Source: Aspidapion aeneum
Lineage: Eukaryota > Arthropoda > Insecta > Coleoptera > Brentidae
Direction: 5' to 3'
Assembly (NCBI GenBank): GCA_963576565.1
Contig: OY755038.1
Location: 65,717,908 to 65,781,907 of the forward strand
Length of the DNA: 64,000 nt
The position numbers and the translations under genes were made by a program. Below are positions 11,059 to 21,302 of the stretch, in pieces; position 1 is the first letter of the stretch; the number at the start of each line of letters is the position of its first letter. The notes beneath the pieces are model-generated. The model did no database searches. It was not told the origin of the DNA and worked only from the letters and a program-made list of their open reading frames with translations.

Positions 11059-11377
11059 ATTACCAAAGTGTGTGTAAAATTTATACACACGCAGAGAGTT
11101 GGGTCCTCACAATGATTTCTAGGTCCAGTCGCATACAGACTAAAAGCGCCCTCTACGATACTCTCAAGAAATTTGTTGGAACTAAATTCCTGTTTTTCAC
11201 ATGCGTTGTGAGGACCAGGTAAAATTTAAGTGAAATATATCAAAATGTTGGAAATTTTATGAGGACGACCAAAATAAGGTCCAAACGTTACGAGGTCCAG
11301 AAATTGGACCTCCCAACGTAAACAGTCCTCGCAACTCCGGTGAGGGGTTGGTGTGTGTCCTCGCAAGGTATGTTACG

Positions 11378-11382
11378 CCAAC

Positions 11383-11413
<31 letters not shown>

Positions 11414-11572
11414 TACAGACAGACAGACAGATAGACGGCGCAACAAAAAAGTTTCAAAATCATCTAAAACGCAAAGATATATAAAAAATTTTGAAATCGG
11501 AGCAACTTTTTTTTTCTCGATAAAATTAGGATCACCATAGCTCACACTACTATAGTATAGTATATGTGTGAG
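11378..11572 (+). repeat. CAGA-microsatellite repeat element, copy 1
   Basis: A (CAGA)n microsatellite (11385-11432) is followed by GGCGCAACAAAAAAGTTTC and ends in the palindrome TCACACTACTATAGTATAG...TATGTGTGA. The same arrangement occurs in reverse at 14605-14770. An internal microsatellite and a terminal palindrome are seen in some Helitron-like non-autonomous elements. That assignment is only a suggestion. The three overlapping ORFs here are artefacts of the microsatellite. Confidence 0.55.
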
Positions 11573-11668
11573 CTAATAACTATAACAATAACAGTTGTCA
11601 AAATTTTTAGAGTTTTAAAATGTCCTTATTATCTCTGTCTTTCCAACTAAAAATATATTGGTATGTAA

Positions 11669-11787
11669 ACTCCAGTTCAAAAAAATTGAGACAAAATTTA
11701 CTGACAGTTTGATGAGTCCGACATTTAAATGTTAATTGTAATGTTACATTTGTCAATAAAAAGTTCTCAATTATTTTGCATTGGAGT
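11669..11787. mobile_element. Small palindromic MITE, copy 1
   Basis: Ends ACTCCAGTTCAAAA and TTTTGCATTGGAGT are inverted partners, and AATTGAGA/TCTCAATT pairs inside. A second copy lies in opposite orientation at 12898-13023. Two copies of the same short palindromic unit support a MITE family. A TA-type target is likely but eroded. Confidence 0.65.
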
Positions 11788-11954
11788 TTTATGTACCTAT
11801 GAGAACTTTCTTGGTGTGTTCATTGAACATTTTTTAAAACAACCTGTTCTACATTTTTAGGTCGTTTTTGACAAAGCATGTTAAAAGTTATCAGGTAGGA
11901 TATTTCAGTTCAAACCACATTTTAGGTTAATTTAGATCAAGTTTGGATCAGGGT

Positions 11955-12103
11955 GTTTATTCTTGATTGTCTGTACCGTGAGGTGAGCGCTCACCTTGTG
12001 GATTCATTTCCCCATGTAATAAGGTGGTGAAATCATTTCAAGTTCACCCGTGAAAGTGAACTTTTCACTCACCTCACCTCACAGAAAGTAGAGAATAACC
12101 ATC
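11955..12103. repeat. Imperfect inverted repeat rich in GAGGTGAG/CTCACCTC
   Basis: GTTTATTCTTGATTGTCTG and CAGAAAGTAGAGAATAACC mark the outer parts, with GTGAGGTGAGCGCTCACC against CACTCACCTCACCTCAC inside. Further short inverted pairs (GTTCACCCGTGAAAGTGAAC) lie in the right half. It is a non-coding, probably small foldback element. Confidence 0.45.
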
Positions 12104-12897
12104 CAGATCTGATAAAACTCACCCTTCAATTTGTTTTTTTTTAAACAAGGCAAAAACAGATTTTACTGTATGCAGAGGAGTTTTGTGTTTCTCTCAGAAT
12201 GTAAGTATCAAAAACCAATAAAAATATTTTTATTAAAAAAAGAAAACCCGAGAGAAAACCATATTCTTACCTACTGCATATTTATGTTTTCTCGGAACAT
12301 AGATTTGTTCAAAAATATTATCTTTTAACAAAAACACTTTCTTTAAACACAAAAATATTTACAATCATTTTGGCCTCCTAAAAGAAAAACAGGAAGCTAA
12401 TATTTTTTAAAGAAAATGTCAATTTTTTTTTTAATTAATAAAAGTTTTTAAACAATTTCTAATTGAAGAAAATATTTTGGGACAATTTCCTTCCCCTCCT
12501 TCAAACAAATTTTAAAAACTTTATAGTAGTACATAATTTGACATAGGTGCAGAGGTGCACTATAAATGAAGCTCAGAAAAATTACGTTTACATTTATTTA
12601 TTGTTTAAAAATATTTATTATTCTATTGCTACAAATAACAAATATATTGCTGCCGATTTATTGTTTTTTTTTTAAATAAATTAGAGCATAGTAATAAAAA
12701 TAGAAAACTTCTTAACTTGAAAAAAAATTATTAGAAAATATCTCTGAAAATACACTCTACTACAGTTTTAAAAAACAACCAATCATTTTTTATTTAGCAA
12801 AACTATTTTCTAACATTTAAATTTACAGCCTACTCAGTTATTATTATTATAAATTTACATTCTATATTCTTATAAATAAACTCTAAAATAGTTCTAT

Positions 12898-13023
12898 AAT
12901 CAAATTCAAAATAATTGACACTTTTTATTGACTGTTTGACAGATGTGGCATTATTAATAATCTTTAAATGCCAGACTCGTCAAACTGTTAGTAAATGTTG
13001 TCTCAATTTTTTTGAATTGGAGT
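12898..13023. mobile_element. Small palindromic MITE, copy 2
   Basis: This is an inverted copy of 11669-11787. Shared blocks include TCTCAATTTTTTTGAATTGG and GACAGATGTGGCATT-type interior. It differs by several substitutions and small indels, so the insertions are old. Confidence 0.6.
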
Positions 13024-13867
13024 ATATAGAGCATACACACACAAACAGTTAGGTTAGGTTAAATTTTTTATATTATAAAAAACAAATGTTTTCTGAAAAA
13101 AAACCTATTCTTTATAGAAAACTAATTTTCAATAATATAAGTAACATTCAAAACAAATTTTCTTACAAAAGGTTCAAACATAATAATATAATATATGGTC
13201 GTTGGTTTACTGAAAACTGATTTGTGTTCAAAATAAAATTTTACAGAAAAGACAAAAAAGGTCTATGATGCCATTTATAAGCTGTCTGGATCCTTTTTTT
13301 ATCCTTGCTTCAATTAACGTTATTATTACATTTTTTACAAATAATTTTATATAGGATATCCATTATGACTAGGGCTAATTGATTATGCAAAAAACTTATT
13401 TTTGAAACAAATGTCACATATCAGGTTTCATCGAACCAACGACGATGTACAAGTAGCTCTTGTAATTTGTTGTGGAAATTTTAAACTGTTGTTTTTGAGT
13501 ACCTGGTTTCTTATGGAGTGTGAACTTGTATTGCACTTAGTAAATCCTAATAGTCAACCACCATCAAAATTTCTGAAAAAAGAAATTTATCATGAACATG
13601 AAAAGCACATTATACACGAAATTATAATACTGGCACTTTTTGCAAAGCAATTCATCAAATTGTAGATAAAAAATCTCCAAGATAATAATAATAATACAGA
13701 TGTATTTTACTGCAATACAGATGAATTTCGCTACACAAAAATATTTTCACGTAGATTAGGGGTTTTTTATTTATAATCTATATTTCGATATATGTTTAGC
13801 AATTTCGGTTAGTACAGTAATTTGCTTAAAGCAATAAAAAAAATAATATTAAATGTATCTTTTAATA
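13024..13867. other. AT-rich spacer, nothing recognised
   Basis: One short ORF (13402-13665) has no recognisable domain and no supporting context. I do not call it a gene. Confidence 0.35.
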
Positions 13868-13967
13868 TACAGGCCGTTTCAACAAAAACTTAACAGAGGC
13901 CTTTTGGGGCACTTCAAAAATCCACGAACACGTGGATTTTGTTTGCAAGGGGACCCGTTTTGGCTAT

Positions 13968-14268
13968 CATGCATTCCCTCCGAGGGGTATGCTTTACTAA
14001 TATATTTTGGATATGAAAAGTGGGTCTAATGATACCTTGTTTTGAAGGTCGTTTGAATATCTCTACAACCATGTAAAAATTTTGAAAAGATTTTGATTTT
14101 ATATTTTTTTTATTTAATATGAATAAATATGAAAATTTGAAGGCAAATATGTCAAAAACTAATCAATAGATTTTAAAATTTTTACATTGTTGTAAAGATA
14201 TTTAAGAAACCTTCCAAATAAGGTATCACTAGGGGCAAAGCATACCCCGTAAAGGACATGCATGACTC
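13968..14268. repeat. Large hairpin near the left end of the composite element
   Basis: CATGCATTCCCTCCGAGGGG at the left is mirrored by CCCCGTAAAGGACATGCATG at the right. TGATACCTTGTTTTGAAGG pairs with CCTTCCAAATAAGGTATCA, and the inner arms around ACATGGTTGTAGAGAT also pair. It is a complete non-coding foldback of about 300 bp. Confidence 0.6.
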
Positions 14269-14481
14269 GCGGCTACATACTAAAATGCACTCTGGCTCCT
14301 TCGATTTCGAGGTTATGTTTTAATTGTTTTGTTTTTCTTCAGATAGCCTGGGGGTGTTTAAAGTTTGAAGTCCCTTCCAGTTTTAAAAATTAGTCCGTGT
14401 TTTATATTTGTCGTGTAGTTCGGTCAAATTTATTTTGTGTTATTGTTTCAATTCATATAAAAATACATCGACCTAAAAATA

Positions 14482-14562
14482 TGGAATGTACCGAGTGCAC
14501 TCAGGAGATCAGTTTTTCTTCCTAGTCTAATTTAAGAGCTCATTTAAAAAAATTTCATCCAG
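14482..14562 (+). pseudogene. BED/C2H2-like zinc-finger exon remnant
   Basis: From ATG at 14482 the frame reads C-X2-C, a hydrophobic/aromatic spacer, then SNLRAHLKKFHPG (H-X4-H). This is the pattern of BED-type fingers found at the N-terminus of hAT and related transposases. The frame has an in-frame TAG at 14524-14526. It ends exactly at CATCCAG|GTAAAT, a good splice-donor context, so this looks like a first coding exon. No downstream exon was recognised. I infer a dead transposase relic, though a host zinc-finger gene relic is possible. Confidence 0.5.
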
Positions 14563-14604
14563 GTAAATTTTTGACCCTGATGCTTTTTATTATTTATTAT
14601 TATC

Positions 14605-15140
14605 ACACATATACCATACTATAGTAGTGTGAGCTATGGTGATCCTAATTTTTTCAAGAAAAAAAAAGTTGCTCCGATGTTAAAATTTTTTATATATCTT
14701 TGCGTTTCAGATGATTTTGAAACTTTTTTGTTGCGCCGTCTGTCTGTCCGTCTGTCTGTCTGTAAGGACCAACGCGCATAACTCAAAAACTGCTTGCTTG
14801 ATTTCAATTAAATTTGGTACCTAGGCTGGGTCTTGGGTCGAGATTTTCCCATTTGAAAATGAACAAAATTCACCAAACACAAGCCAAATAAAAAGGTGGG
14901 GGAAGACTTCAAAAATTAGAGTTTAATTGAAAATATGGCATGTGTGATATCAAACGAAAGGTAATTGAGTCTGGAGTCAAACAAAATAAATTTTAGTAAA
15001 AAAAAGGGTAGGGGTAGATTTCAAAACTTAGAGTTTAATTTAAAACATGGCTTGTGTGGTATCAAACGAAAGGTAATTTAGTCTGGAGTTGAGTAAAATA
15101 TATTTCAGTTTTTACTTATATTATCTCACACGTACGTAGT
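14605..15140 (-). repeat. CAGA-microsatellite repeat element, copy 2, with internal 100-bp duplication
   Basis: Read on the minus strand, 14605-14770 matches 11378-11572, including GTTGCGCCGTCTGTCTGTC (minus-strand CAGA run) and the TCACAC...GTGTGA palindrome. Downstream, about 14898-15115 holds two tandem copies of a unit of about 110 bp recognised by ATCAAACGAAAGGTAATT and AGAGTTTAATT. It is non-coding and repeats at least twice in the window. Confidence 0.55.
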
Positions 15141-16122
15141 ATACTTATTTTTGTTTTATATTGAATCTTCATTATAAATGTGATTTAATTATATAGTACC
15201 AAATTTTCCATAAATCCTAAACCTCAAAAAGATTTAGCCTGGATTCCTATAGTTCGGAGCTTAAGCCACTTTTGTCTGCATTTTTGGGTACCGTAATGAT
15301 ACTTGGTACGAACATAGTACAACACTGTAGTATTATTTTATTGGCTGAACTGAATACCGGGTGTCCCATTTAAAAAATGTGTTTTTTTTAACATAACTCA
15401 CCTACTCGTCATTTGATTTTCTTTTCGTTCATCACCATCGTAATCAGAGAAAAAAAATACCACAACTTTGTCTATTTAACCGACCCTGTAGCTCTAATAT
15501 TAACGAAGTAAGTAATAGTGGCGAATTAACTCTTAATACCCTGTACATTATAATTTGAAAATTCCAGAAACTTCATTTTTACTTAATTTATGTGTTTTTA
15601 ATATTCTCTCACGTAGATCTCAGAACAGGTACATTTCAGGTGTCAGCTTTTGATATATCATGTGAACAGTTTGACGTTTTGACTTTATTTATATCTATTT
15701 TCGTTTAGAATACGAAATTACCTAGAAATCGATACCCCACACGACCACTTTAGATGAAATAAGATTTTAACAATGTCTGTCCTCGTTCCTTTTGCTCCCT
15801 CCCCTGAAAAAAACCGTTTTCAAAATTTTACTTTTTGTAAATTTTTTGGATTTACAAGCTCTAAGGTGAAACAAGCAAAAAACTGTACGCGAAATGAGTT
15901 TCATATTTAATTTATCAATTTTTTCTTGCCCACCTCAAGTACGCCCCTGTATCTGGGCCCTGCACTGGGTTCCATCGGAGCACCTCTTCTAAAATGGCAT
16001 CTCTAGGTGTCTACTACCTCTGTGCCAAATTCTATTACGGTACGGAAAAATGCAGACAAACCCCAAAATTTCCTTATTAGGCCCACAACTACTACGAATT
16101 TTAAAAATATACTTTCAAATTA
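15141..16122. other. Interior of the inverted-repeat composite, nothing further recognised
   Basis: AT-rich sequence with no supported ORF. It may hold decayed transposon interior. Confidence 0.35.
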
Positions 16123-16810
16123 ACCCGCGAAATCGAAGGAGCCAGAGTGCATTTTAGTCTGTAGCCGCGAGTACATGCATGCTACAAAAATTTCAAGATA
16201 GCTAAAAAGTGTCCCCCTTGGAAACAATATCGACGGTTCCAAGGGTTTTTTCAAATTCTATCAAGAAATATCTGAAAAGGTCTTTTTGTTGAAATACCCT
16301 GTATATGGTTACATGGAGGGTTAACTAAAAGCAGATATTCCTTTCTAATGGGGAGGATTTTGACTTTGCAGAGCTAGGTGTAATAGTATGTCAACTCGAT
16401 TTTTTGCAAGAAGAACTAAGTTTGTTAGGGTCTAATAATGTCAAAAATATACCTAATTTAGATAAAATTTATAAATGTTCTAAAAACTCACACAAGCATA
16501 GATGACAAAGCAAAATTATCATTCCAGCTTCCCTTATTTTTGTCTACTCTCTTTGTTCCTTCAGTATAAAGATGAAAATCCAATGTAACATAGCAATGTT
16601 CATCCCCAACTGGATTTTTCCTAAAATAAGAAAACATAATAATTTTACTACATTTTTATGCAACTTACGATGGTTTCTAGTTTTTAGTTTGATAGCTATT
16701 GTTTTAATTTAAATGTTTTTTTATTCTTAATAGCTTTAAATATATTTTTGTTTCTAAAACTTATTAAAAGGTCACATCAAAAGATATGTATGCTTTGGAT
16801 TTATAAATAA

Positions 16811-18334
16811 CAGGTCATGTCATACCAAATTAACCAGCCTCCAGTATTCATCAACTCCGATTTTAATGATTTTTAGTACAGTTATACTAACCATTAATAA
16901 ACTTAAAAATCAAAAATTTCTGATTTTTTTGAGAAGTAGTTCTTTTAAATATTTTTTTAAATTGTAAGTTTGACCTGACAAAAAAAAATATCTCAAATAA
17001 AAAATAGAAGTCAGGGTGCAAGCATAACAGAGATGTGGGGGACATGCATTTTTTAAAATATGTGGTAAGGTAAAGTTTTGACCAATTGTACGTTTATTGC
17101 ATATAACAAGAACCTTCCTTTTTTATGCTATTATTGGAGACAACATAAGAAATAAAAAAAATAAAAAATCATAACTCAAAACCTGTATAAAAAAATCTAC
17201 TTTAACCAGTGACTCCTATCCCTCAGCCAGCTTTTAGATTAATAAACAATGCCACAATATAATAAACAAAGAAAAAATTCTACTATACCTATTAGGGACA
17301 TTTTGAAACTGTAACAGGGGCCTGTGTATGACAGTGGTACTGTCACCTCAAGTGGCCAAGGCTTAAATGTTGTAAGCTACCAACTTAGGCTACAACTTAT
17401 ATAAATTATAAAAAGATTAAATGTTACTATTTGTTTCCTAGCTTAATGTCTATATGAGAGCACATATTTTCTGAAACATTCCTCAATATTTCAGAATGTT
17501 TCTTCAATTTTAACGGATCACAACACCTGGTCGCAAATATTTTATATTTTGGCGTGTTCTTGCGACAATTTCTTGAATTGATTTTTCCTGTATCAAACAG
17601 GCACAGATTGTCTGGTCTGATTGGCTGGGAATCACTCACCAATGAAAAAGTAGAAATGATAGGAATAAACAAATTTACACACTGACTGACGGGGGGGGGA
17701 GGGATGGAAAAAAGGGAGTATTTTTATTTTAGCTTTAATTTAACTACACCGAATTAATATTCAATATATAACTTTTTCCTACAGCACATACACATATTAT
17801 GTATGCATGATAATACGAATTTCAAACAATTTTGTTCAGATTTTTTGTTACTTTTATTTGGTTTTTATTTTTTTTAACCATGAACCCATAATTTCTCCAT
17901 TTTGAAATTTGGCACATATTTTCCTAAAGCCTTGATAAAAAAATACTTTTTTTTGAAAAAAATCAAAAATAACTTTTTTGAAAAAAATCAAAAAATGTTT
18001 TTTTCAAAATTTCAAAAAAAAAAACAGATGAAAATATACTAGGTCATGTGACAAATAGTTGGAAAGGTATTTAAATTATCTTTACAAAGAGCTATATCTT
18101 AATAATCTGCGGTAAGTGGTCCCCAAGATATTTTAATTTTGGTGAAGCTGTGTTAGACCAAAATGGATCAATTTTTTGATTTTTGAAAATTAATTTTAAA
18201 AAAACTACCAATCAGAAAAAAAACATATTTTGGAATTTTGATCCCACCCATATAGAGAATATGTGTACCAAATTTTATCAAAATCGGTGAAATGGTCTGC
18301 CAAACCTCTGGTTAATTTGATATGAAATTACCCT
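16811..18334. mobile_element. Inverted-repeat element, about 1.5 kb
   Basis: The left end CATACCAAATTAACCAG is mirrored at the right by CTGGTTAATTTGATATG, in the context AGGTCATGT.../...AAATTACCCT. The interior is AT-rich and includes a short cysteine-containing ORF on the minus strand (17427-17672). A target duplication was not found, so the class is open. Confidence 0.45.
17427..17672 (-). pseudogene. Short cysteine-containing ORF, possible transposon-derived exon
   Basis: The 81-codon frame includes RCCDPLKLKKHSEILRNVS. This resembles, from memory of the general pattern, the Cys-Cys-Asp-Pro...Lys-His start of uncharacterised transposon-related insect proteins. No catalytic domain is present and no neighbouring exon was recognised. 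It lies inside an inverted-repeat element, which favours a transposon relic. Chance similarity is a real alternative. Confidence 0.25.
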
Positions 18335-18637
18335 ATTTTCTCACATATCTCAAAAAATACCCCAAAAAAAAGAAACAAATTTTACACAAAAACAAAATTT
18401 TCATAAACAAAATTGTTATAGACCCCCTCCCAAAATGCAGACTTATGGCTTACTATATTAAAATATGGTTTTCACCTTTCAGCTTCGCTTGAAATTTGAG
18501 CATCGTAAAGGTGGGACAGTTTTTTCTATCCCTCCTAGAAATACCCTAAACCCCCCAAAAACATCGAATTTGGGACACCATGTACAGGGTGTTTCATTAT
18601 ATTTCTACCATCCAATTTTTCCAGAATTTTTGTCCTA

Positions 18638-19289
18638 AAGGAACAAATTAAAAAGAGATCTGCAAATGTTTTCCTTTTTGTTTACGGTATGATATTTATT
18701 TTGGCAGTTTCCATATACAAGTGGCAGGTAAAAGTAACTTTTTTTTAAAGGAAACAACCTATATATTTTTACATTCATATTATGAATAGGGCTTAAAATC
18801 TTCTTTCTAAAATAATAACATACTTTATAGCTGTGAACAATAGTTTATGAGATATAAGCACTTCTTTTTTAATAATAAAAAAAAGTACCTCTCGGCACCC
18901 CTGGTATATACCACTCTTTTAAGTTATATGTGACAGGTTGTGAGAAAATCAAAACAATTTTGACGGTCAAATGTCATTTTTAGATGTTATAGACATCATA
19001 TATGCCCATTGAAATCAGTAAAAGGTGAAATTATACTAGGAGTGCTACCATATTTTTTTAATAATTGTAAAAATTTTAAATGGTTATGTCTTGTATAAAG
19101 TATGTTATAGTTTTATAAAGAAGATTTTAGGCCTTATTCATACCTGTAAAAATATATATGGTGTTTCCTTTACAAACACATCACTTTTATCTCCTATCTC
19201 CCCCCCCCCCCGCATATGGTAAATTTTAAAATAAATGTCATACTGTAACCAAAAAGGAAAGCATTTTCTAAACACTTTTTAATTTGACT
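18638..19289. mobile_element. Palindromic element, about 0.65 kb
   Basis: The outer arms (18638-18707 and 19229-19289) pair through AAATTAAAAAG/CTTTTTAATTT, TTTCCTTTTTG/CAAAAAGGAAA and GGTATGATATTTATTTT with its partner. The inner arms (18760-18850 and 19080-19172) pair through GGAAACAACCTATATATTTTT, split here as GGAAACA and TATATATTTTTACA, and through ATAACATACTTTATA. It is non-coding and foldback-like. Confidence 0.55.
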
Positions 19290-20403
19290 AGTAGATTTAG
19301 CACTTACTCGTTTTGTAACGTCCGACTTCTTCTGTTATAACGTTCCAAACTCCTAAACTTCTTTGTACCCCAATTTTGTGGACGCCCAGGGGTCATTTTG
19401 CTCCCAGGTTCAAGTTCACGGCGCACAAATCAAAACAGTGACTTATAAAGTTCACCAAAAACACTATTTCTCACAAATATTTATCGACATTTTCAAAAAT
19501 GTCTATCTATCTATTGTTGGGTTTTTGGCTTTACCCTGTCTTTGGGTAATTAGCCAGCTCTTGGTGGTTGAGATTGGGGTAGTCTGGCTCTCTAGGCCAC
19601 CCAAACTCAGTTTCTTTTTTTTTTGCTCTTTGACTCTTCTAATCAGCTTCAAATCATCTCTTTTAGTTTTGTAGATGTTTCTCTTCCCATTTGATAACTT
19701 TGTAGTTATGTTGTGTTTCTTCTTAATGCTTTTCAGTGTTTCTTGCTTGTTTTGTACATGTGTATATCTATTTCACTGCAAATTTTTAAACTGGGATTGG
19801 GAGTGGGTTTCAAAAATGTTAAAAAACAATCAAAACTGTTTAAAAAGATCAAATTTTTTTAAAAAATTGACATAACCTGTCTAATCAAACAAGGCCAACA
19901 AAAAAATAATCACAGGCTAAATAGTAACGCCGCATGTGTTATTTTTTTTCGTTGGCCACAGTATGAGTCAAAATTTGGTCTCTAGATGACGCCCATCGAC
20001 AAATATTAAAGTCGGTAAAGGACAAAAACTATTATAGGCAACCAAGCCAGGGGAATCTCTTTATCCCTCCGTTAATTTTTTGGGTGTTCCAAAATTTCTG
20101 TAGATTGTGACGCTGGCCTTAACACTTTGGCTCAAAAATGAATACGTATACACCAAACTGCTCCGCAAACGCCCCGTATGTGCGCCGCTCACGCGCTGCT
20201 CACACTACGTGCTTTTCGCAGCCCCCAAGAAAGACCGGCCCGGGCGCGGAAATATCACGTGACCATAGGAGGGTCACAAAAGAACGCCTCCCGGCCAGCT
20301 GTCATTATAAACCATGTGTTTTCAGTTTTGGAATGTTTGTTGACGTCGATTTTTTTTTAATTCGGGGACGAATTTTATGTGAATTTTATCAAAGGTATTA
20401 AAA
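19290..20403. other. Spacer with low-confidence ORFs only
   Basis: ORFs at 19363-19674, 19675-19875 and 20138-20401 show no recognisable domain. A locally GC- and CpG-rich patch (about 20150-20290) precedes the P-like remnant. It could be its 5' region, but no promoter element can be assigned. Confidence 0.3.
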
Positions 20404-20442
20404 TAACGCAGCCCACGAAAAAGACTGTAGTAGGCTGCGTTA
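20404..20442. other. Stem-loop AACGCAGCC/GGCTGCGTT
   Basis: TAACGCAGCCCAC and GTAGGCTGCGTTA form a stem of about 12 bp with one bulge and a 12-base loop, directly 5' of the THAP remnant. It may be a sub-terminal repeat of the P-like element. There is no direct evidence. Confidence 0.4.
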
Positions 20443-20496
20443 AAATAATTAATGGCTAATAAGTAAATTATAAAGAAAATACCTATAAGATAGCCA

Positions 20497-21302
20497 ATGC
20501 CGCGAACGTGTAATTAGTGTTGTTCCTTGTCGGTCCAACTATAAAACTGAAACCTAATATGTGTCAACTTTTAATTTGCCAGTGGATAAACAAGTGCATG
20601 AAATTTGGTTGCGAAAAATTCCTAATGATTTAAGTAATTTAAAACGTCCACAAGTTTGCATCAATCATTTTCCTAACGAGGAGGTTATTTGTTTTGATAA
20701 GTGTGTTTTAAATGGAGAGCTAAAAAATTTTAAAAGACAAAAATCCAAATTAACAGAAAATGCTGTACCTGCGATTTTTGAAAATGTCCAGAAATAACTA
20801 AGTAGATAAACTGTATCTACTGTTTGATAAGCTGTCGAGAGGCAACAAATGGAAACTGCAATACAAGAAATCAAAAGTTTTATCAAATATTGACAACATA
20901 TCAATATTTTATTGTTCTAATATGAACAAAAATTGATTTTTAACCCAAGAACGTGACACAGTCTGCCTGTGCCTGATGACATTTTTGAACAACAATCCAT
21001 TACTGTTAGCATCTCTAGTTATTGAGGGAGATTTGTCATTTTTTGTGAATGTTAACAATATGTCCATACCAAAAAAGAAACCGCCAAAAAGCAGGATTTT
21101 TATTTTTGGACTGCACCGATACACTTGAAGTGCTAATGCAGTTTATTGAAATGAAAGTTGCAAACGGGAAAGAAGTGGTAAAAGAAGTAATAGACATCCT
21201 TAGTGACATTTTCGATAGTGAGAGTGAAAAATGTGTTCGATTGTCATTTCTGATTGAACAATTAGGTACCTTGAAAAGGTAACCTGAGAATCGAAGATAT
21301 GG
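20497..21302 (+). pseudogene. P-like transposase remnant, N-terminal part with THAP domain
   Basis: The start MPRTC-X2-C (ATG at 20497) and the frame at 20561-20797 together outline a THAP zinc finger. The second frame has a W-L-x-K-I segment, V-C-x-x-H-F (the C-X2-H ligand pair) and the AVPAIF box that closes THAP domains. Two in-frame stops and at least one frameshift separate the parts. Further decayed frames reach 21293 (for example VVKEVIDILSDIF). THAP plus the downstream half beyond 24365 indicates a P-element-type transposase. The coding sequence is then broken by a non-LTR insertion at 21303. Confidence 0.65.
21294..21302. repeat. Target-site duplication, left copy (AAGATATGG)
   Basis: AAGATATGG here and at 24365-24373 flanks the minus-strand non-LTR element. 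It marks the insertion into the P-like remnant. Confidence 0.8.

Larger units (their letters stand above)
13868..16312. mobile_element. Inverted-repeat composite element with zinc-finger exon remnant
   Basis: The left end TATACAGGCCGTTTCAAC and the right end GTTGAAATACCCTGTATA are imperfect inverted partners. Deeper in, 14258-14325 (CATGCATGACTCGCGGC...CTTCGATTTCG) is mirrored at 16123-16190. The left flank also contains its own large hairpin (13968-14268). A BED-like finger exon (14482-14562) and another repeat copy (14605-15140) lie inside. This is probably a decayed DNA transposon with later insertions. The exact borders are uncertain. Confidence 0.5.

Noticed and set aside
13402..13665. 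87-codon ORF as a gene
   Set aside because: No domain, no codon-use support and repeat-rich surroundings.
19300..19875. Possible LTR or primer-binding-like sequence (minus strand TGGGCGTCCAC...)
   Set aside because: No second LTR, no gag/pol motifs and no polypurine tract were seen.
20138..20401. Overlapping ORFs in the CpG-rich patch as genes
   Set aside because: Two frames overlap, neither has a recognisable motif, and the region adjoins transposon remnants.
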